DNA from: Hemerocallis citrina | Taxonomy: Eukaryota; Streptophyta; Magnoliopsida; Asparagales; Asphodelaceae | NCBI GenBank assembly: GCA_017893485.1 | Contig: CM030358.1 | Span: 251,823,228 to 251,887,227 of the forward strand | Length of the DNA: 64,000 nt | Reading direction: 5' to 3' | Shown: in pieces, positions 11,036 through 20,045 of the stretch | How positions within the stretch are numbered: the stretch's first letter is position 1 | How the letters are laid out: each line of letters opens with the position of its first letter | Program-made: the position numbers and the translations under genes | Notes under the pieces: model-generated | The model's database searches: none | Seen by the model: the letters and a program-made list of their open reading frames with translations, nothing else | Told to the model about the DNA's origin: nothing

Positions 11036-11110
11036 TGCACGAGTGAAGCTCATGGATTTGTAATCACTCCAATCAAGTGTATCCTCGGGTAACTTTCCTT
11101 TCCTTATAGA
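11036..11110 (-). pseudogene. Captured exon of a CYP85A-like cytochrome P450
   Basis: The minus strand encodes SIRKGKLPEDTLDWSDYKSM then SFTRA and stops at a donor (GCA|GTAAGT). The IR-x-K-x-PED-x-(L/I)D-x-x-DYKSM-x-FTRA pattern matches the exon just before the K-helix (ExxR) of brassinosteroid C-6 oxidases (CYP85A). The exon is only 25 codons and lacks the heme-binding and ExxR motifs, so it cannot be functional. Other DYKSM-containing P450s (CYP90 and similar) are possible sources but fit less well. Confidence 0.75.
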
Positions 11111-11394
11111 CCTAATTATGGAACATAATAAAAACCAACTATTACCGACATCATCTTATGAGACAAACATAACACAAACAGATTCAATGACTCAAATATC
11201 AACTAAAAGTCTAAAATGATGCAAGCAACAAATATAACATACCAAACTAAGCAATTATATAATGCATAAAGCCACAAACCCAAGAAATTGAAGAAATTCA
11301 ACAAGTTACTAGTAAACACTATCCAACTTAGTAATTGTTCATCGACACAAATTAGAGGAGGACATAACCATCATCCAACCATCTTTTGATGCAG

Positions 11395-11509
11395 CAATTC
11401 AGAATTTGATGTTACTGAAATTGAAACTCTCTTCTCGGCAGTGGTTAAGTAGCCAGATAGCTCAAAATCGGAAAACAAAGCTGCTGCAAAATCCGATAAA
11501 ATTCACCTG
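11395..11509 (+). pseudogene. Captured FH2-domain exon of a plant formin
   Basis: On the plus strand, an exon bounded by an acceptor (gatgcag at 11388-11394) and a donor (cacctg|gtaata at 11509/11510) encodes NSEFDVTEIETLFSAVV, then a PDSSKSENKAAAKSDKIHL segment. This is the start of the FH2 actin-nucleation domain of plant formins (E-x-D-x-x-E-(L/I)-E-x-LFSA ... K-x-HL). An in-frame TAG lies between the two halves (at FSAVVK*). It is the only recognised captured piece on the plus strand, so it was acquired separately or inverted. Confidence 0.85.
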
Positions 11510-12789
11510 GTAATAGCCAATGCAAAATAATATTGATTTATAAACTGCAAATCATTTCTGCATTATATATTGCAATGCTGTGATTTTTCTTACCATATTA
11601 GTTGTGATCATGTTGTCCATTTTGTGAAATTCTTTTCTACAGAAGCTCAAAGTTAGTTCTGAATGGCATGCCCACTTAACTGGTTTGTCTATTTCTTAAG
11701 TGCTTAGATATGGTACAATTGTACAAAAACCTACTTCATAATATAACAGAAAATAATGACCTTGATATGACCAAATGATTGAAGGATGGACGACTTCATA
11801 GATCCATATATGCTTTTATATTTATGCTATTGAATCCTGGTCTGGTAGTCTTAATTATTGTTGCAAAGCGATATGAAGGTGTGATTATTTAACCATTAGT
11901 GTTTTCATGCATCCTTTAGGTGAAAATTCTTTGGTCAAATCAAACTTAATTATGTTAACAAAAATTGGAAATCTATTATCTGATTTGCAGATATAAAAAG
12001 ATAACGCTTCAAAATTTCCTAAGCAATACTTCATGTATTAATTAATGTTGTTCACTGATTATTTTTTTAAAAAAGATTTAAAATTTTCATAAAGTTGTTC
12101 CTTATTTATCTTTCTAGTTTCAGGATTCTCTTATCAAATACTTAATTTTATTAAATTGCTATGTTTTTTCTGGTTCTTTTATGTTTTAAAAAATATCTTC
12201 CATCACTCCAATTCTTTGGCACATATTACCATCCAATTTTGTTTTTTAAATATTTTAGCTTTTAACTTGCTATTATAAGATTGAAACTGAGATATGGACC
12301 CGCTAAAAATGCACATCTAATATTTGGAAATGAAAATCAGACCAAATAGCTATGGAGCAGCATTGTTGGTTGCTCATACATTTGGTGAGGATGATTATTT
12401 GAGGGTGCACCTTCAACTAGTCTTCACTGACTTGGTTTTTGGTATCTCATGCAGTAACTATTCCTATTACCATATCAAGCAATGAAACATCGCTAGGTTT
12501 TTGTTAAAGAATAATGCTTTAACTACTCCAACAATTTGTTCTGGACTAAACAACTAAGTTACTTACTACTGTGCTAGATATGAAGATCATCTATAAAACA
12601 CAAATTAGAGTTCTGGTGTGTTCACAGGGGCTGGTATATGTAGGCAAAATAGAGTATTTTAGAAATAAAATTTTTTAATCTGCTACATTTAACCTAACAA
12701 CAGTATTTTCGTTACTTTTTTACACACGGACTATCTTATAAATATAATGTTTTGAAGTAAATTATCATAAAATATTGTGACCTATAGAT
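11510..12789. other. AT-rich interior of CACTA-2, no recognised gene
   Basis: The DNA is intron-like and AT-rich. One plus-strand open stretch near 12324-12485 reads through YGAALLVAHTFGEDDYLRVH and could be another captured exon, but I do not recognise the source. Confidence 0.4.
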
Positions 12790-13440
12790 ACAGAATATTA
12801 ACTACACGATAAATTGACTTATAAGTAAACTCAAACGACACATGTAGATCACCCACCTGTCGTATTGGAACATATTATACTTATACCATACCCAGTATTG
12901 TAACATATTGATGTTAGTTACACTATAACTAGCTCCAAATATATCAAAATGCAGCGCATGCCAGAAATCTCGAGAACGAGAAATTAGTTCGTTATCTAAA
13001 CCAGCTAAAATTAAAATTTTTACAGCTACACAATTTTGTGTTCTGATGAAATAGTCCATCATAACATGCTAGCCTAACAAATGTATAAACACTCTCAACC
13101 CCAACAATGGATCAAATAACAGTACCTTTTTGTACTCTATACTTCCTAGCTATAATTCTATTTGAGTTCACTTACCTTAAAAATGTAATATAGTAAGATA
13201 CAGAATATATACTATAAGATAAATTCCCTAATCGATAAACCCATAAGACACCAACACAAATCAACTGTTAAGAAACTTATACCATACTAATTATAGGAGC
13301 ATTGTATCCAACTAATACTCGTCAGACTAGAACAAGCTCCAAACATATCACAATGCAGTGCATGCCATAAATCGACTAAATAGTTTGCTATCTAATTCAA
13401 CTATAATCTTCACATAGATAAGCAGAAGTGAGTATTATTG
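12790..13440. repeat. Two-copy diverged tandem duplication in CACTA-2
   Basis: About 12790-13060 and 13198-13440 share, in order, tacagaatat...actac(a)agataaatt, ctta(t/a)accata, agctccaaa(t/c)atatca(a/c)aatgca, cgcatgcca(g/t)aaatc, and gttcg(t)tatcta. The copies are strongly diverged, so the duplication is old. Confidence 0.6.
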
Positions 13441-13491
13441 TTTCGTGTAGTGATGAAAGAGCTCCATTACTTAAGAAACCAACAACTATAC

Positions 13492-13656
13492 CTTTGCGTA
13501 TGGTGTACTTGCTGTTCAACTGATTCACCAGTCACCACCGACAAGCTGAACTGTGCGTACCTACTCCACCCATACTGCAGTGTCGACGAATCCGCCACGT
13601 CCAAGTACATCGACAAATGGTCCACATTATTCCCTTTGAGAAATATCAACACTCTC
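13492..13656 (-). pseudogene. Captured UBP12/13 MATH-domain exon 3
   Basis: The minus strand encodes RVLIFLKGNNVDHLSMYLDV then ADSSTLQYGWSRYAQFSLSVV. This is the middle of the MATH/TRAF-like domain of plant ubiquitin-specific proteases 12 and 13. The acceptor GTGTAG precedes it and the donor AAAG|GTATAG follows. After SLSVV a 7-base insertion (actggtg) shifts the frame. The shifted frame downstream spells the expected NSKYTIRK, so the insertion occurred after capture or in the chimeric copy. The joined frame with exon 2 is phase-correct (shared codon TG|G for Trp). Confidence 0.92.
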
Positions 13657-13752
13657 CTACACCAACCAAAACAACCAAACCCCAAATTAATCCCGCAAAC
13701 CCTAACCCTAACTTAAACCCCAAACAACCAGTCAGATCATCAAAACTCATAC

Positions 13753-13921
13753 CATTTAAACCCTCCGACCACGAATACTTCCGAGTAGTGCTTCCTCGGG
13801 TGAAGCTTTGAGAAGTTCTCGATCTTCCACGTGTGCCTCGATGTCGTCGGCGCGTCCTCCGCCGCCGCCTTCTGCTCGCCCTCCACAGTCGCGGCCGCCA
13901 CCGCTGGCTCCGCTCGGACTA
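13753..13921 (-). pseudogene. Captured UBP12/13 exon 2 (start of MATH domain)
   Basis: On the minus strand, the acceptor GATTTCAG at 13922 is followed by an alanine-rich linker, then RHTWKIENFSKLHPRKHYSE and VFVVGGFKW, ending at a donor (AAATG|GTATGAG). This is the conserved start of the UBP12/13 MATH domain. It joins exon 3 in phase. The exon is open from end to end. Confidence 0.92.
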
Positions 13922-13993
13922 CTGAAATCAAGAAATCAAGAAATCAAAAAACACAGCGATTTCAAGGGTTTTCAGATCGGGGAAGCACAGTAC

Positions 13994-14060
13994 CTTCCAT
14001 GGATTGGACTCCGTCGACGGTGACGTCGGGGTGGGGAACGAGCATCTCCTCGTCTTCTTG
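13994..14060 (-). pseudogene. Captured UBP12/13 exon 1 (N-terminal acidic segment)
   Basis: The minus strand encodes QEDEEMLVPHPDVTVDGVQS then ME, matching the conserved N-terminal QEDEEMLVPH segment of UBP12/13. Acceptor TTTTGTGTGCAG (14061-14072) and donor GGAAG|GTACTG border it. The usual UBP start codon and first residues are missing. Their place is taken by the HSP90 piece at 14121-14174, whose donor lies 58 bp upstream. Confidence 0.9.
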
Positions 14061-14120
14061 CTGCACACAAAATGACAGAATTAGAGGTCAGATCGGGCGT
14101 AAATCGAGTGAGAATCTTAC

Positions 14121-14357
14121 ATCCGATGAGTTGCTGATGAGTTCGCGAAGGAATATCTCCTTGTTGGAGAAGAGTGAGGGATTTAGGGGTGGGGAGTTGT
14201 ACAGAGAGTGAGGGGCGAGAGGTGAGGGTGAAGGAAAATAGGGTTTGGGTGGGCGGAAAATAGGGCGGGATCGAGCGCGAGAAAGGATTTGGGATTTGCC
14301 GATTTGGGGGGAAATGAAAGGATTGGGGGGGGGGAATAAATTATAGAATATATCCAC
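14121..14357 (-). pseudogene. HSP90 exon fragment and upstream open frame, first exon of a chimera
   Basis: The minus-strand open frame starts with ATG at 14357, runs through a proline-rich segment of no known family, then encodes LFSNKEIFLRELISNSSD (14174-14121) and meets a donor GAT|GTAAGA. The motif SNKEIFLRELISNSSD is diagnostic for the N-terminal ATPase domain of HSP90; its Glu and Asn contact ATP-Mg in HSP90. Splicing this donor to the UBP acceptor at 14061 keeps phase 0 (GAT then CAA GAA GAC), giving an in-frame HSP90-UBP fusion. Only 18 codons of HSP90 are present, so chaperone activity is excluded. Whether the ATG is used is unknown. Confidence 0.85.
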
Positions 14358-14466
14358 CTATACCCACAGTTTATTATACGTCTGTGGGTATACAATGTCT
14401 GTACCCACGGTTTTAGTAATCCGTCACTATAGGTGTCCGTTGGTATATGGCAAATTTCTTGTAGTG

Positions 14467-15469
14467 TCATGCTTCTGAGATTGAATCAGGATTTCATTTT
14501 GCAAAATTCCCTTAGGCACTATTTGCAAAATTCATTTTAATTCGTTATCTAGTGATGATTTTAGATCTATTGCTAGTGATATGGGTTTGATGATAAATTG
14601 ATTTCAACAACCATATTGACTCTATTAGAGCCAATGAAGTTACTAAAGCTTTCTAGTTGTGGTTTTGAAGTTGCTTGAATTTAATTGTCTTCTGAATTAC
14701 TGAGTACTGTATCAGTGTAAGGGTGATCGACCCTCCACTATCTCCTTTCTTAAATGAAATGTTCATCAAATTGGATGATGTCTGGGGTATGCAATCTGAA
14801 ACTTGGTACCTAATAAATTTTTGTCTGAGCTACTGAGTTGCTTTTTTGTCTGAATTTGAAGATGAGATGGATAATGTATCTGAAGTTGCACACTATGATT
14901 TTTTTTATATAGGAGTGACTAGTGATGGAAATTTTTTTATCTAAACTTTATATACAATTATATCATGATGTCTAGATGAGTATCGGTTTCTAAGATAATG
15001 TTCATGCTTGTTGCTTGGGTTTGAAAATGAGATTGTTTTTTCTCATTGGTTTTAAGTGTTGATGAGATGGATTATGTAACTGAAGTTGCATACTATGATT
15101 TACAGAGGAGTGACTAGTGATGAAATAATCCTGTTTGAACTTATGTTGTGGTTTCAATCGACAGTTATCTCATGAGTATTATAAAAGTATAAGTTTCATC
15201 TCATATAGTATCTTGACAGTGAAAATAATCTTTTTCACTCTTTGTAACTCAATATTTTGAACTCCATATTTTGGTTATGAATGTGGTGAGATCACATTAT
15301 TATGTTTATGAGATTACAATTTGATGATATTATACTATTATGCTTCATTCATATATATTATAATGGGTCTCTTTTAGTTTTGCAATTGGTTTTGATTAAT
15401 AAGAGTGCTGAAGTTTTTTTTTTTTTTAATTTAAAAAAAAAATAAAAATTTTAAAAAAATATTGCTACA
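14467..15469. other. Right interior of CACTA-1, no recognised gene
   Basis: AT-rich DNA. Two diverged copies of a unit with gatgagatgga(t/g)aatgta(t/a)ctgaagttgca occur near 14860 and 15058. A poly-T/poly-A run lies at 15413-15463. No coding region is recognised. Confidence 0.5.
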
Positions 15470-15800
15470 CCGGCGTTTTTACAAGCATCGGTGTAGCTTT
15501 CAGCAAAACACTGGAGGTATATACCGGCGTTTTAAAAATGCCGGTGTAGGTGATGGCCGAAAATAGTACTTCCAAACGAAACCACACATTCACCTGGCGT
15601 TTTTACGACCGCCTGTATAGTTTTAACCTACACCAGCGGTCGTAAAAAACGCCGGTGAATGTCCCTAACCTACAACGACACACGATTCAGCGACACTTGC
15701 ACCGGTGATTTATAAAACGCCGGTGGTATCTACAGCGGGGTTTATAAATGCCGGTAAGTGTGCAAAAAAATGCCGGTAAAGACTGTCAGTCTTGTAAGTG
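15470..15800. repeat. Right subterminal repeats of CACTA-1
   Basis: Repeats of ctacaccggcgttttt, ataccggcgtttt, atgccggtgtaggt and aacgccggtg in both orientations match the left-end set at 7905-8045. They end in the terminus tcttgtaagtg. Confidence 0.8.
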
Positions 15801-16140
15801 TAGCTGGACGAAAGATAATATTTCGTCCGATAAATAGGACGGCAAACAAAACACCGTCGCTTCAATTGTGAATACGAAGAATTCGACAGACGGAGGATAA
15901 TCTTTCGTCCGAATAATTAAATTAAAAAAAAAAATTGACGGACGGTACATAATGTACTGTCCAAGAACATTTCTCAAAAGCCAATTGGCCTTGGACGGGA
16001 CATCATCCCCCGTCCCAGGAAATTGGTGGTTTTCTTCTTTTTTTTTTTTAATTTTGTTTTTGTCCTTTTGTAACTTTTCTGATATGTTTTATTTTTTATT
16101 TATTTATTTATTTTTGTACTTTGTCCCTCACTTCAATGCA
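15801..16140. other. Right body of the outer TIR element with palindromic words
   Basis: The DNA contains the hairpin ggacgaaagataatatttcgtcc (15806-15828) and further ttcgtccg and gacggac words. These resemble subterminal repeats of another CACTA-like element, but no terminus was found. Confidence 0.4.
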
Positions 16141-16184
16141 TATATATATATATATATATATAGATATATAGATATATATATATG
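16141..16184. repeat. (ta)n microsatellite with gata variants
   Basis: A simple dinucleotide run, tatatata... with three gata interruptions. Confidence 0.9.
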
Positions 16185-16322
16185 TTTTTTTTATGCTAAT
16201 TTTCTGATTTATCTTTCGTCATACCCATATTTTGGGTTTTGACGACTACAGCGCAAACTCATTTTTTCCATTTCTGTTTGCCAAATACCCAAAATATGAC
16301 TCAAGACGACTACAGATGCTCT

Positions 16323-17079
16323 TAGCCAAGATGCCGACCTTACTTTATACTTTGTTTTTGCTTCAAATCGAGGCGGTTTACGGGGATTATATATAAAAGT
16401 CACGTAGTTGTTGTATGATTCATGGTACGAATACCAAGAACTCACTGTACAAGATTTAAGTATAGTGGAACGTCTGCAGCGGAGAGTTACTGCAGGTAAA
16501 AGGGTAGTGGATTAAGCCTTGAGACATAACCACTTAAATTGTTGTGTCTCGCCCATTTTTTTACGTTTACTTTCTCTAATTTTATCTCTTTTCTTAATGT
16601 ATTTATTTTAAATTTTTATTTATGCACAATCATCCTATTCATCCCGGTGATTTACAATCTGATTTCACTCTCAAGTTTCTATATAAATTTTGTTACTTCT
16701 AACTTGGATCCGTGTTCTATAATAAAGAGATACAGACACATTCCATCAAGAGCCTGAATTAGTCATCAAGATTCTTTAATTTCTCATAAAGGTCATCATC
16801 ACAACCAACAATTCAATGACGATAGCGGTGTCATTTTAAGGAGATTCAAAGCCACTCCTGCCATAGGCCCAAGTGGGCACAAATTTGAGAAATGCTACAC
16901 CTATATTTATTTTTATCCCAAATATATATTGAGCCTGTTTTTTTAGTTGTTATTAGATTTTTTAAATTTATGTTTTAGTGGTAGATGAACTCAATGATCA
17001 CTAAAAGAAAAATGCAATATACATTTAGGGTAGAAACCAATAAATGTATAGCATTTTTTCAAAGTTTTTCCCCATTATT
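16323..17079. other. Unassigned intergenic DNA
   Basis: No gene, RNA or repeat family recognised. Base composition is AT-rich. Confidence 0.5.
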
Positions 17080-17092
17080 CAATACGTTAGTT
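17080..17092. repeat. Left target-site duplication of the LINE
   Basis: The 13-mer caatacgttagtt here recurs exactly at 32613-32625, on the far side of the LINE. The last tt could also belong to the T-rich tail. Confidence 0.88.
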
Positions 17093-18502
17093 TTTTTCTT
17101 TTTTGAAGAAAATCTGGAGTATGGTCACCCTGTTTCATTAATAAGGAGTTAATAAAACAAACTCAGAGTACTGAGCCAAGTACAAAGTCTATAATACATA
17201 AAAGAAAACATAAATTCTCCCCATCATGAGGGGGTGGGACAACAGGAAGGTACATATATGCATTACAAAGTACATCAAAGCATTTAACTCTCTCCAACAA
17301 AAGTACAACAGAATAACAAACGCCCCCCAACAAAATCCTGGGGTGGTGGGAATCAATCAATCAATCACCAGTACATGTTTGACAAGTAGGGCACCTCACT
17401 CAATCTAGCGTCGGCCCCAACTCGACTTCCTCATCGTCATACTCCTCCACCTGGAAGACGCTCGCTATCCTCCCACTAGGACCTGCTGCGGCAACGTTTG
17501 TCCAATATGAAGTAAGATGCATAATGTGAGTCAAATTACTAGATATACTATTACATGTACCACAGAAGTAAAAAATATTCCTGACTAGCCAAAGTCCCCA
17601 GCTCGTAGCGGTGATAGCAATAAACCAAGCTTCTCTCATTGTTCGTCTCTCATTAGAGAACTTTGGTCCTCATACTTACGAGGATACTCATTCGTCCCCA
17701 GGGCTCAAAGTACCTCTACCAGGACTGTTTTGCTCCTGGGGCACTCTAGAAATAGGTGTTCTCTAGTTTTCAGGTCCGCATTGCAGAACCCACAAGTATA
17801 GTCCAAATTCGGTTAGCGTTTAGAAAGATTCTCTCTAGTTAATACTGCATCATTTAGTACCAGCCAGAGGAACACTTTAACTTTCAGCGGGGTTTTCGCC
17901 TTCCAAACCACGCCCGACCAACTCGGGCTGCATCCCCTAAAGTGCAAGTGGTTGTAAAGGGAGCGAACAGTGAATGTGTCATTCTTTTTCAGTCCACAAG
18001 ATTTCCTATCGGGGCCCTATGAGCATATAATTCCGTTGCTAGCGATATAGTTATGAAGTTCCATTTTCCTATTCTGGGAGCCCGGGTCAAGGGGGTGTTT
18101 AAAGGTTGGTTTCTAGGAATTTCTTATTCAGGGTGCGGCCACCGTACAGTGCGGATGTGTTGCCTGGTCATACAGATCTGGGAACGTGGCTCTAAGTGTG
18201 TTCCCCCACACCACTTATCCCACCAGAATCTGGTGAGTCTGTCATTCCCAATAGATGATGTCACACAGCTAATGAATGGATCGTAGACCTTAGCGATACC
18301 TCTCCAGAACCAGGAGACGCGTGGACCTACCCTATAACCTAGATTTCTCATCCCATTCCCATGCAGGTATGATTGAACGAAATCCTGCCATCCTTCTCCA
18401 TTAGGGTGGAATACTTTTCACCATCATTTTCCTAAGAGAGCCAGATTCATATCCCGCAAGTCAATGATACCTAATCCTCCGTGAATCTTTTTCATGCAAA
18501 CT
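17093..18502 (-). mobile_element. LINE (L1-type), 3' half, minus strand
   Basis: This is the 3' part of a non-LTR retrotransposon. A T-rich tail (poly-A on the minus strand) starts at 17091, and its 3' end reads attaatgaaacagggtgacc on the minus strand, as in other plant LINE tails (compare 40955-40975). Remnants of the region after reverse transcriptase are visible: a minus-strand frame at 18351-18124 with WFWRGI...GNDRLTRFWWDKWCGG, and a zf-RVT motif near 17830-17720 (CGFCNADLKTREHLFLECPR). Frames are broken. The LINE is interrupted by Tat-1 at 18503 and continues at 30673. The combined LINE length is about 3.35 kb, so it is 5'-truncated. Confidence 0.88.
18498..18502. repeat. Left target-site duplication of Tat-1 (aaact)
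   Basis: The same five bases, aaact, stand at 30668-30672 directly after the 3' LTR. Confidence 0.9.
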
Positions 18503-19096
18503 TGATATGGCTAAAAATGGGTTAAATCGGAACCGTCCAAATCAGGAACGAATCTTAAAGCCTAGGGGTAAAATGGTAAATTCACCTACCAATGGGTCTG
18601 AGGCGGGTACTGGATCTCTCCTCTAAAGATCCTATAACCTGCGAACGGGTCCACCTTAACTGGGTGCGGGTTTTAACCCACAGCAAACCCGGTCCAGAAA
18701 GGATAGAATTAGGGTTTCTGATTAATCCTAATCAACGGTCCTGATTCATATCTATCCTTTCACTGGGGATTAGGAATTACATTCCTTATCCAACCACGGG
18801 GATTACATTCCTAATTTGATCCCTAAGACGCCTATAAATACCCCTCATCCATCTCCATTAAGAGGTAATCAACTTTTTGCCAGTTTTTGCGCTCTTTCAT
18901 AATCACTTCTGATTACTGACTTGAGCGTCGGAGGGTGCGTCGCCGGGAACAACCCCGGTGTCTCGCACTTTTTGCAGGTGTACGGCGGGAGTCAGTATCA
19001 AACTCCGGCAGAACAGGTAACAGGTTTGCTATTCAAAGTTTCCTAAGAATCCAAAAATAGTATCTGTTTGCCCCCACAACAGATTCAGCGGCAACA
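18503..19096 (+). repeat. Tat-1 5' LTR
   Basis: Begins tgatatggctaaaa and ends cagcggcaaca, so the termini are TG...CA. A TATA-like box, cctataaatacccc, lies at 18830-18843. A run ending gtctcgcactttttgcagg near 18975 may be a leader splice acceptor. About 25-30 differences from the 3' LTR indicate an insertion that is neither fresh nor very old. Confidence 0.95.
18830..18843 (+). promoter_or_regulatory. TATA box of the Tat-1 5' LTR
   Basis: Sequence cctataaatacccc. The equivalent position is conserved in the 3' LTR (near 30400) and, on the minus strand, in the LTRs of Tat-2 (59745-59758) and Tat-3 (50563-50575). Confidence 0.75.
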
Positions 19097-19099
19097 GAT

Positions 19100-19117
19100 T
19101 GGCACCGTCTGTGGGAA
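19100..19117 (+). other. Primer-binding site of Tat-1
   Basis: tggcaccgtctgtgggaa, three bases after the LTR end. This is the usual gypsy Tat/Athila-type tRNA primer site. Confidence 0.85.
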
Positions 19118-19167
19118 CCAACGAGTAGCAGCCTCCCCTCTTCCCGTTGGTCAGATCTTTTCCAGTC

Positions 19168-19410
19168 ATGCCTCCTAGAAAAGCCAGATCCAGAGGGTCC
19201 AACCGAGGACCCAATCCCGATCAGCAACAGGAAGTCCCCCCTCAACTTGCTCAACAGCAGGGGCAACTTCCGCCTCAAGCGGAGGACCCACTCCAACAGA
19301 ACCTGCCTCCTCCCCAGCATCAACAACTTCCTAAGGGTCCCAACCCGCAGAAACAACCTCTCCATCCGGACCATGTCTCCATCCACAATGCCTCTTCGGA
19401 CTCTATGGCC
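19168..19410 (+). pseudogene. Tat-1 gag N-terminal leader, capsid and nucleocapsid deleted
   Basis: Translation from ATG at 19168 gives a short basic start (MPPRKARSRG) and a Gln/Pro-rich stretch of about 80 codons, as at the start of Tat gag proteins. The frame then runs into protease-like sequence. In a complete element several hundred codons of capsid (PF03732) and a zinc knuckle would follow. Here the coding sequence jumps straight to the segment just after the protease active site (LKLSRDRLKPAGF). The deletion junction lies at roughly 19395-19405. Confidence 0.7.
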
Positions 19411-20045
19411 TCAAACTCTCCCGAGACAGACTCAAGCCCGCCGGCTTCATGCTCCATGGGTTCACAGGAGTGCCAGTGACTATTGAAGGGGTGATCACCC
19501 TCGACGTAACCGCTGGCAAAACTCCTACTATCCGGACGGAGTCAATGGATTTTATGGTCGTAGATGTCCCTACAGCCTACAACGTCATTTTGGGTCGGCC
19601 CGGCCTTGCTGCCCTTGAAGCCGTCCCCTCCGCCTATCACCTCAAGATGAAATTTCCCACTCGGGGCGGAGTAGGGGAAGTAAAAGGCAATCAGAAAATG
19701 GCACGTAAGTGCTACATGACCTCTACCCTCGGTCCAGTCCTCTCCCTAGAAACTCTGGAAATCCCCCAAGATGTCGCCCGACCAACGTCCGAGCCAGTGG
19801 ATGAGTTGGAAGAAGTGCTCTTCTCTGAGCAGGATCCAAGCCGAAAGTTCTTTGTTAGCAAGACCCTCCCATCCGCCCTATGCTCCGACATAGTCCAGTG
19901 CATCCGAAGGAACCGAGACCTCTTTGCTTGGTCAGCTGCAGACATTCCCGGAATTTCCGAAGAGCTCTTGGTCCACCACCTCAGTGTTACTCAGGGGTCC
20001 AAACCGGTCCAACAGAAGAGGCGCAAGTTCGCCCCCGAGCGCTAG
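19403..20045 (+). pseudogene. Tat-1 protease (C-terminal part) and PR-RT linker
   Basis: The frame reads YGLKLSRDRLKPAGFMLHGF, then FMVVDVPTAYNVILGRPGL and AYHLKMKFPT. These are the conserved C-terminal motifs of Tat aspartic proteases, including the ILGRPGL hydrophobic-Gly motif. The catalytic DTG/DSG triplet is absent because of the upstream deletion. The following linker ends at an in-frame TAG (20043-20045), beyond which the same frame continues into RT. The enzyme cannot be active. Confidence 0.85.

Larger units (their letters stand above)
9538..14466. mobile_element. CACTA-2, Pack-type CACTA element with captured host exons
   Basis: The element begins CACTACAAGGAATTTG at 9538 and ends CAAATTTCTTGTAGTG at 14466, an inverted repeat with one mismatch over 16 bp. 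It is flanked by the exact 3-bp duplication tca (9535-9537 and 14467-14469). Subterminal words such as tatacccacgg, ccgttggtatagg and ccgtcactatag recur in both orientations at 9560-9870 and 14355-14450. Instead of transposase, the 4.9-kb interior carries recognisable exon pieces of at least five host genes: PP2C, a CYP85A-like P450, formin, UBP12/13 and HSP90. Four are on the minus strand and the formin piece is on the plus strand. It is inserted in CACTA-1. Confidence 0.92.
7867..15800. mobile_element. CACTA-1, non-autonomous CACTA element hosting CACTA-2
   Basis: The element begins CACTACAACAAATGAAG at 7867 and ends TCTTGTAAGTG at 15800, a typical CACTA pair of termini. It is flanked by a 3-bp duplication tag (7864-7866 and 15801-15803). 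Subterminal repeats of the CACCGGCGTTTT type occur in both orientations at 7905-8045 and 15470-15780, as expected for transposase binding sites in En/Spm-like elements. No transposase is recognisable. A second CACTA element is inserted at 9538-14466. Confidence 0.88.
7715..16322. mobile_element. Old TIR element interrupted by CACTA-1
   Basis: The outer ends are inverted repeats. The left end reads AGAGCATCTGTAGTCGTC (7715), and the right end is its reverse complement, finishing at 16322. Subterminal words are shared inward: TACCCAAAATATGG, AAAAAAT, then (T/C)TGTAGTCGTC and CCCAAAAT(T/A)TGGGT. The arms are thus about 110 bp each (7715-7830 and 16210-16322). Flanking bases tga and tta give at best an imperfect 3-bp duplication, so the superfamily (PIF/Harbinger?) is uncertain. 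The element's own body is 7715-7866 plus 15801-16322. It encodes nothing recognisable. Confidence 0.6.
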
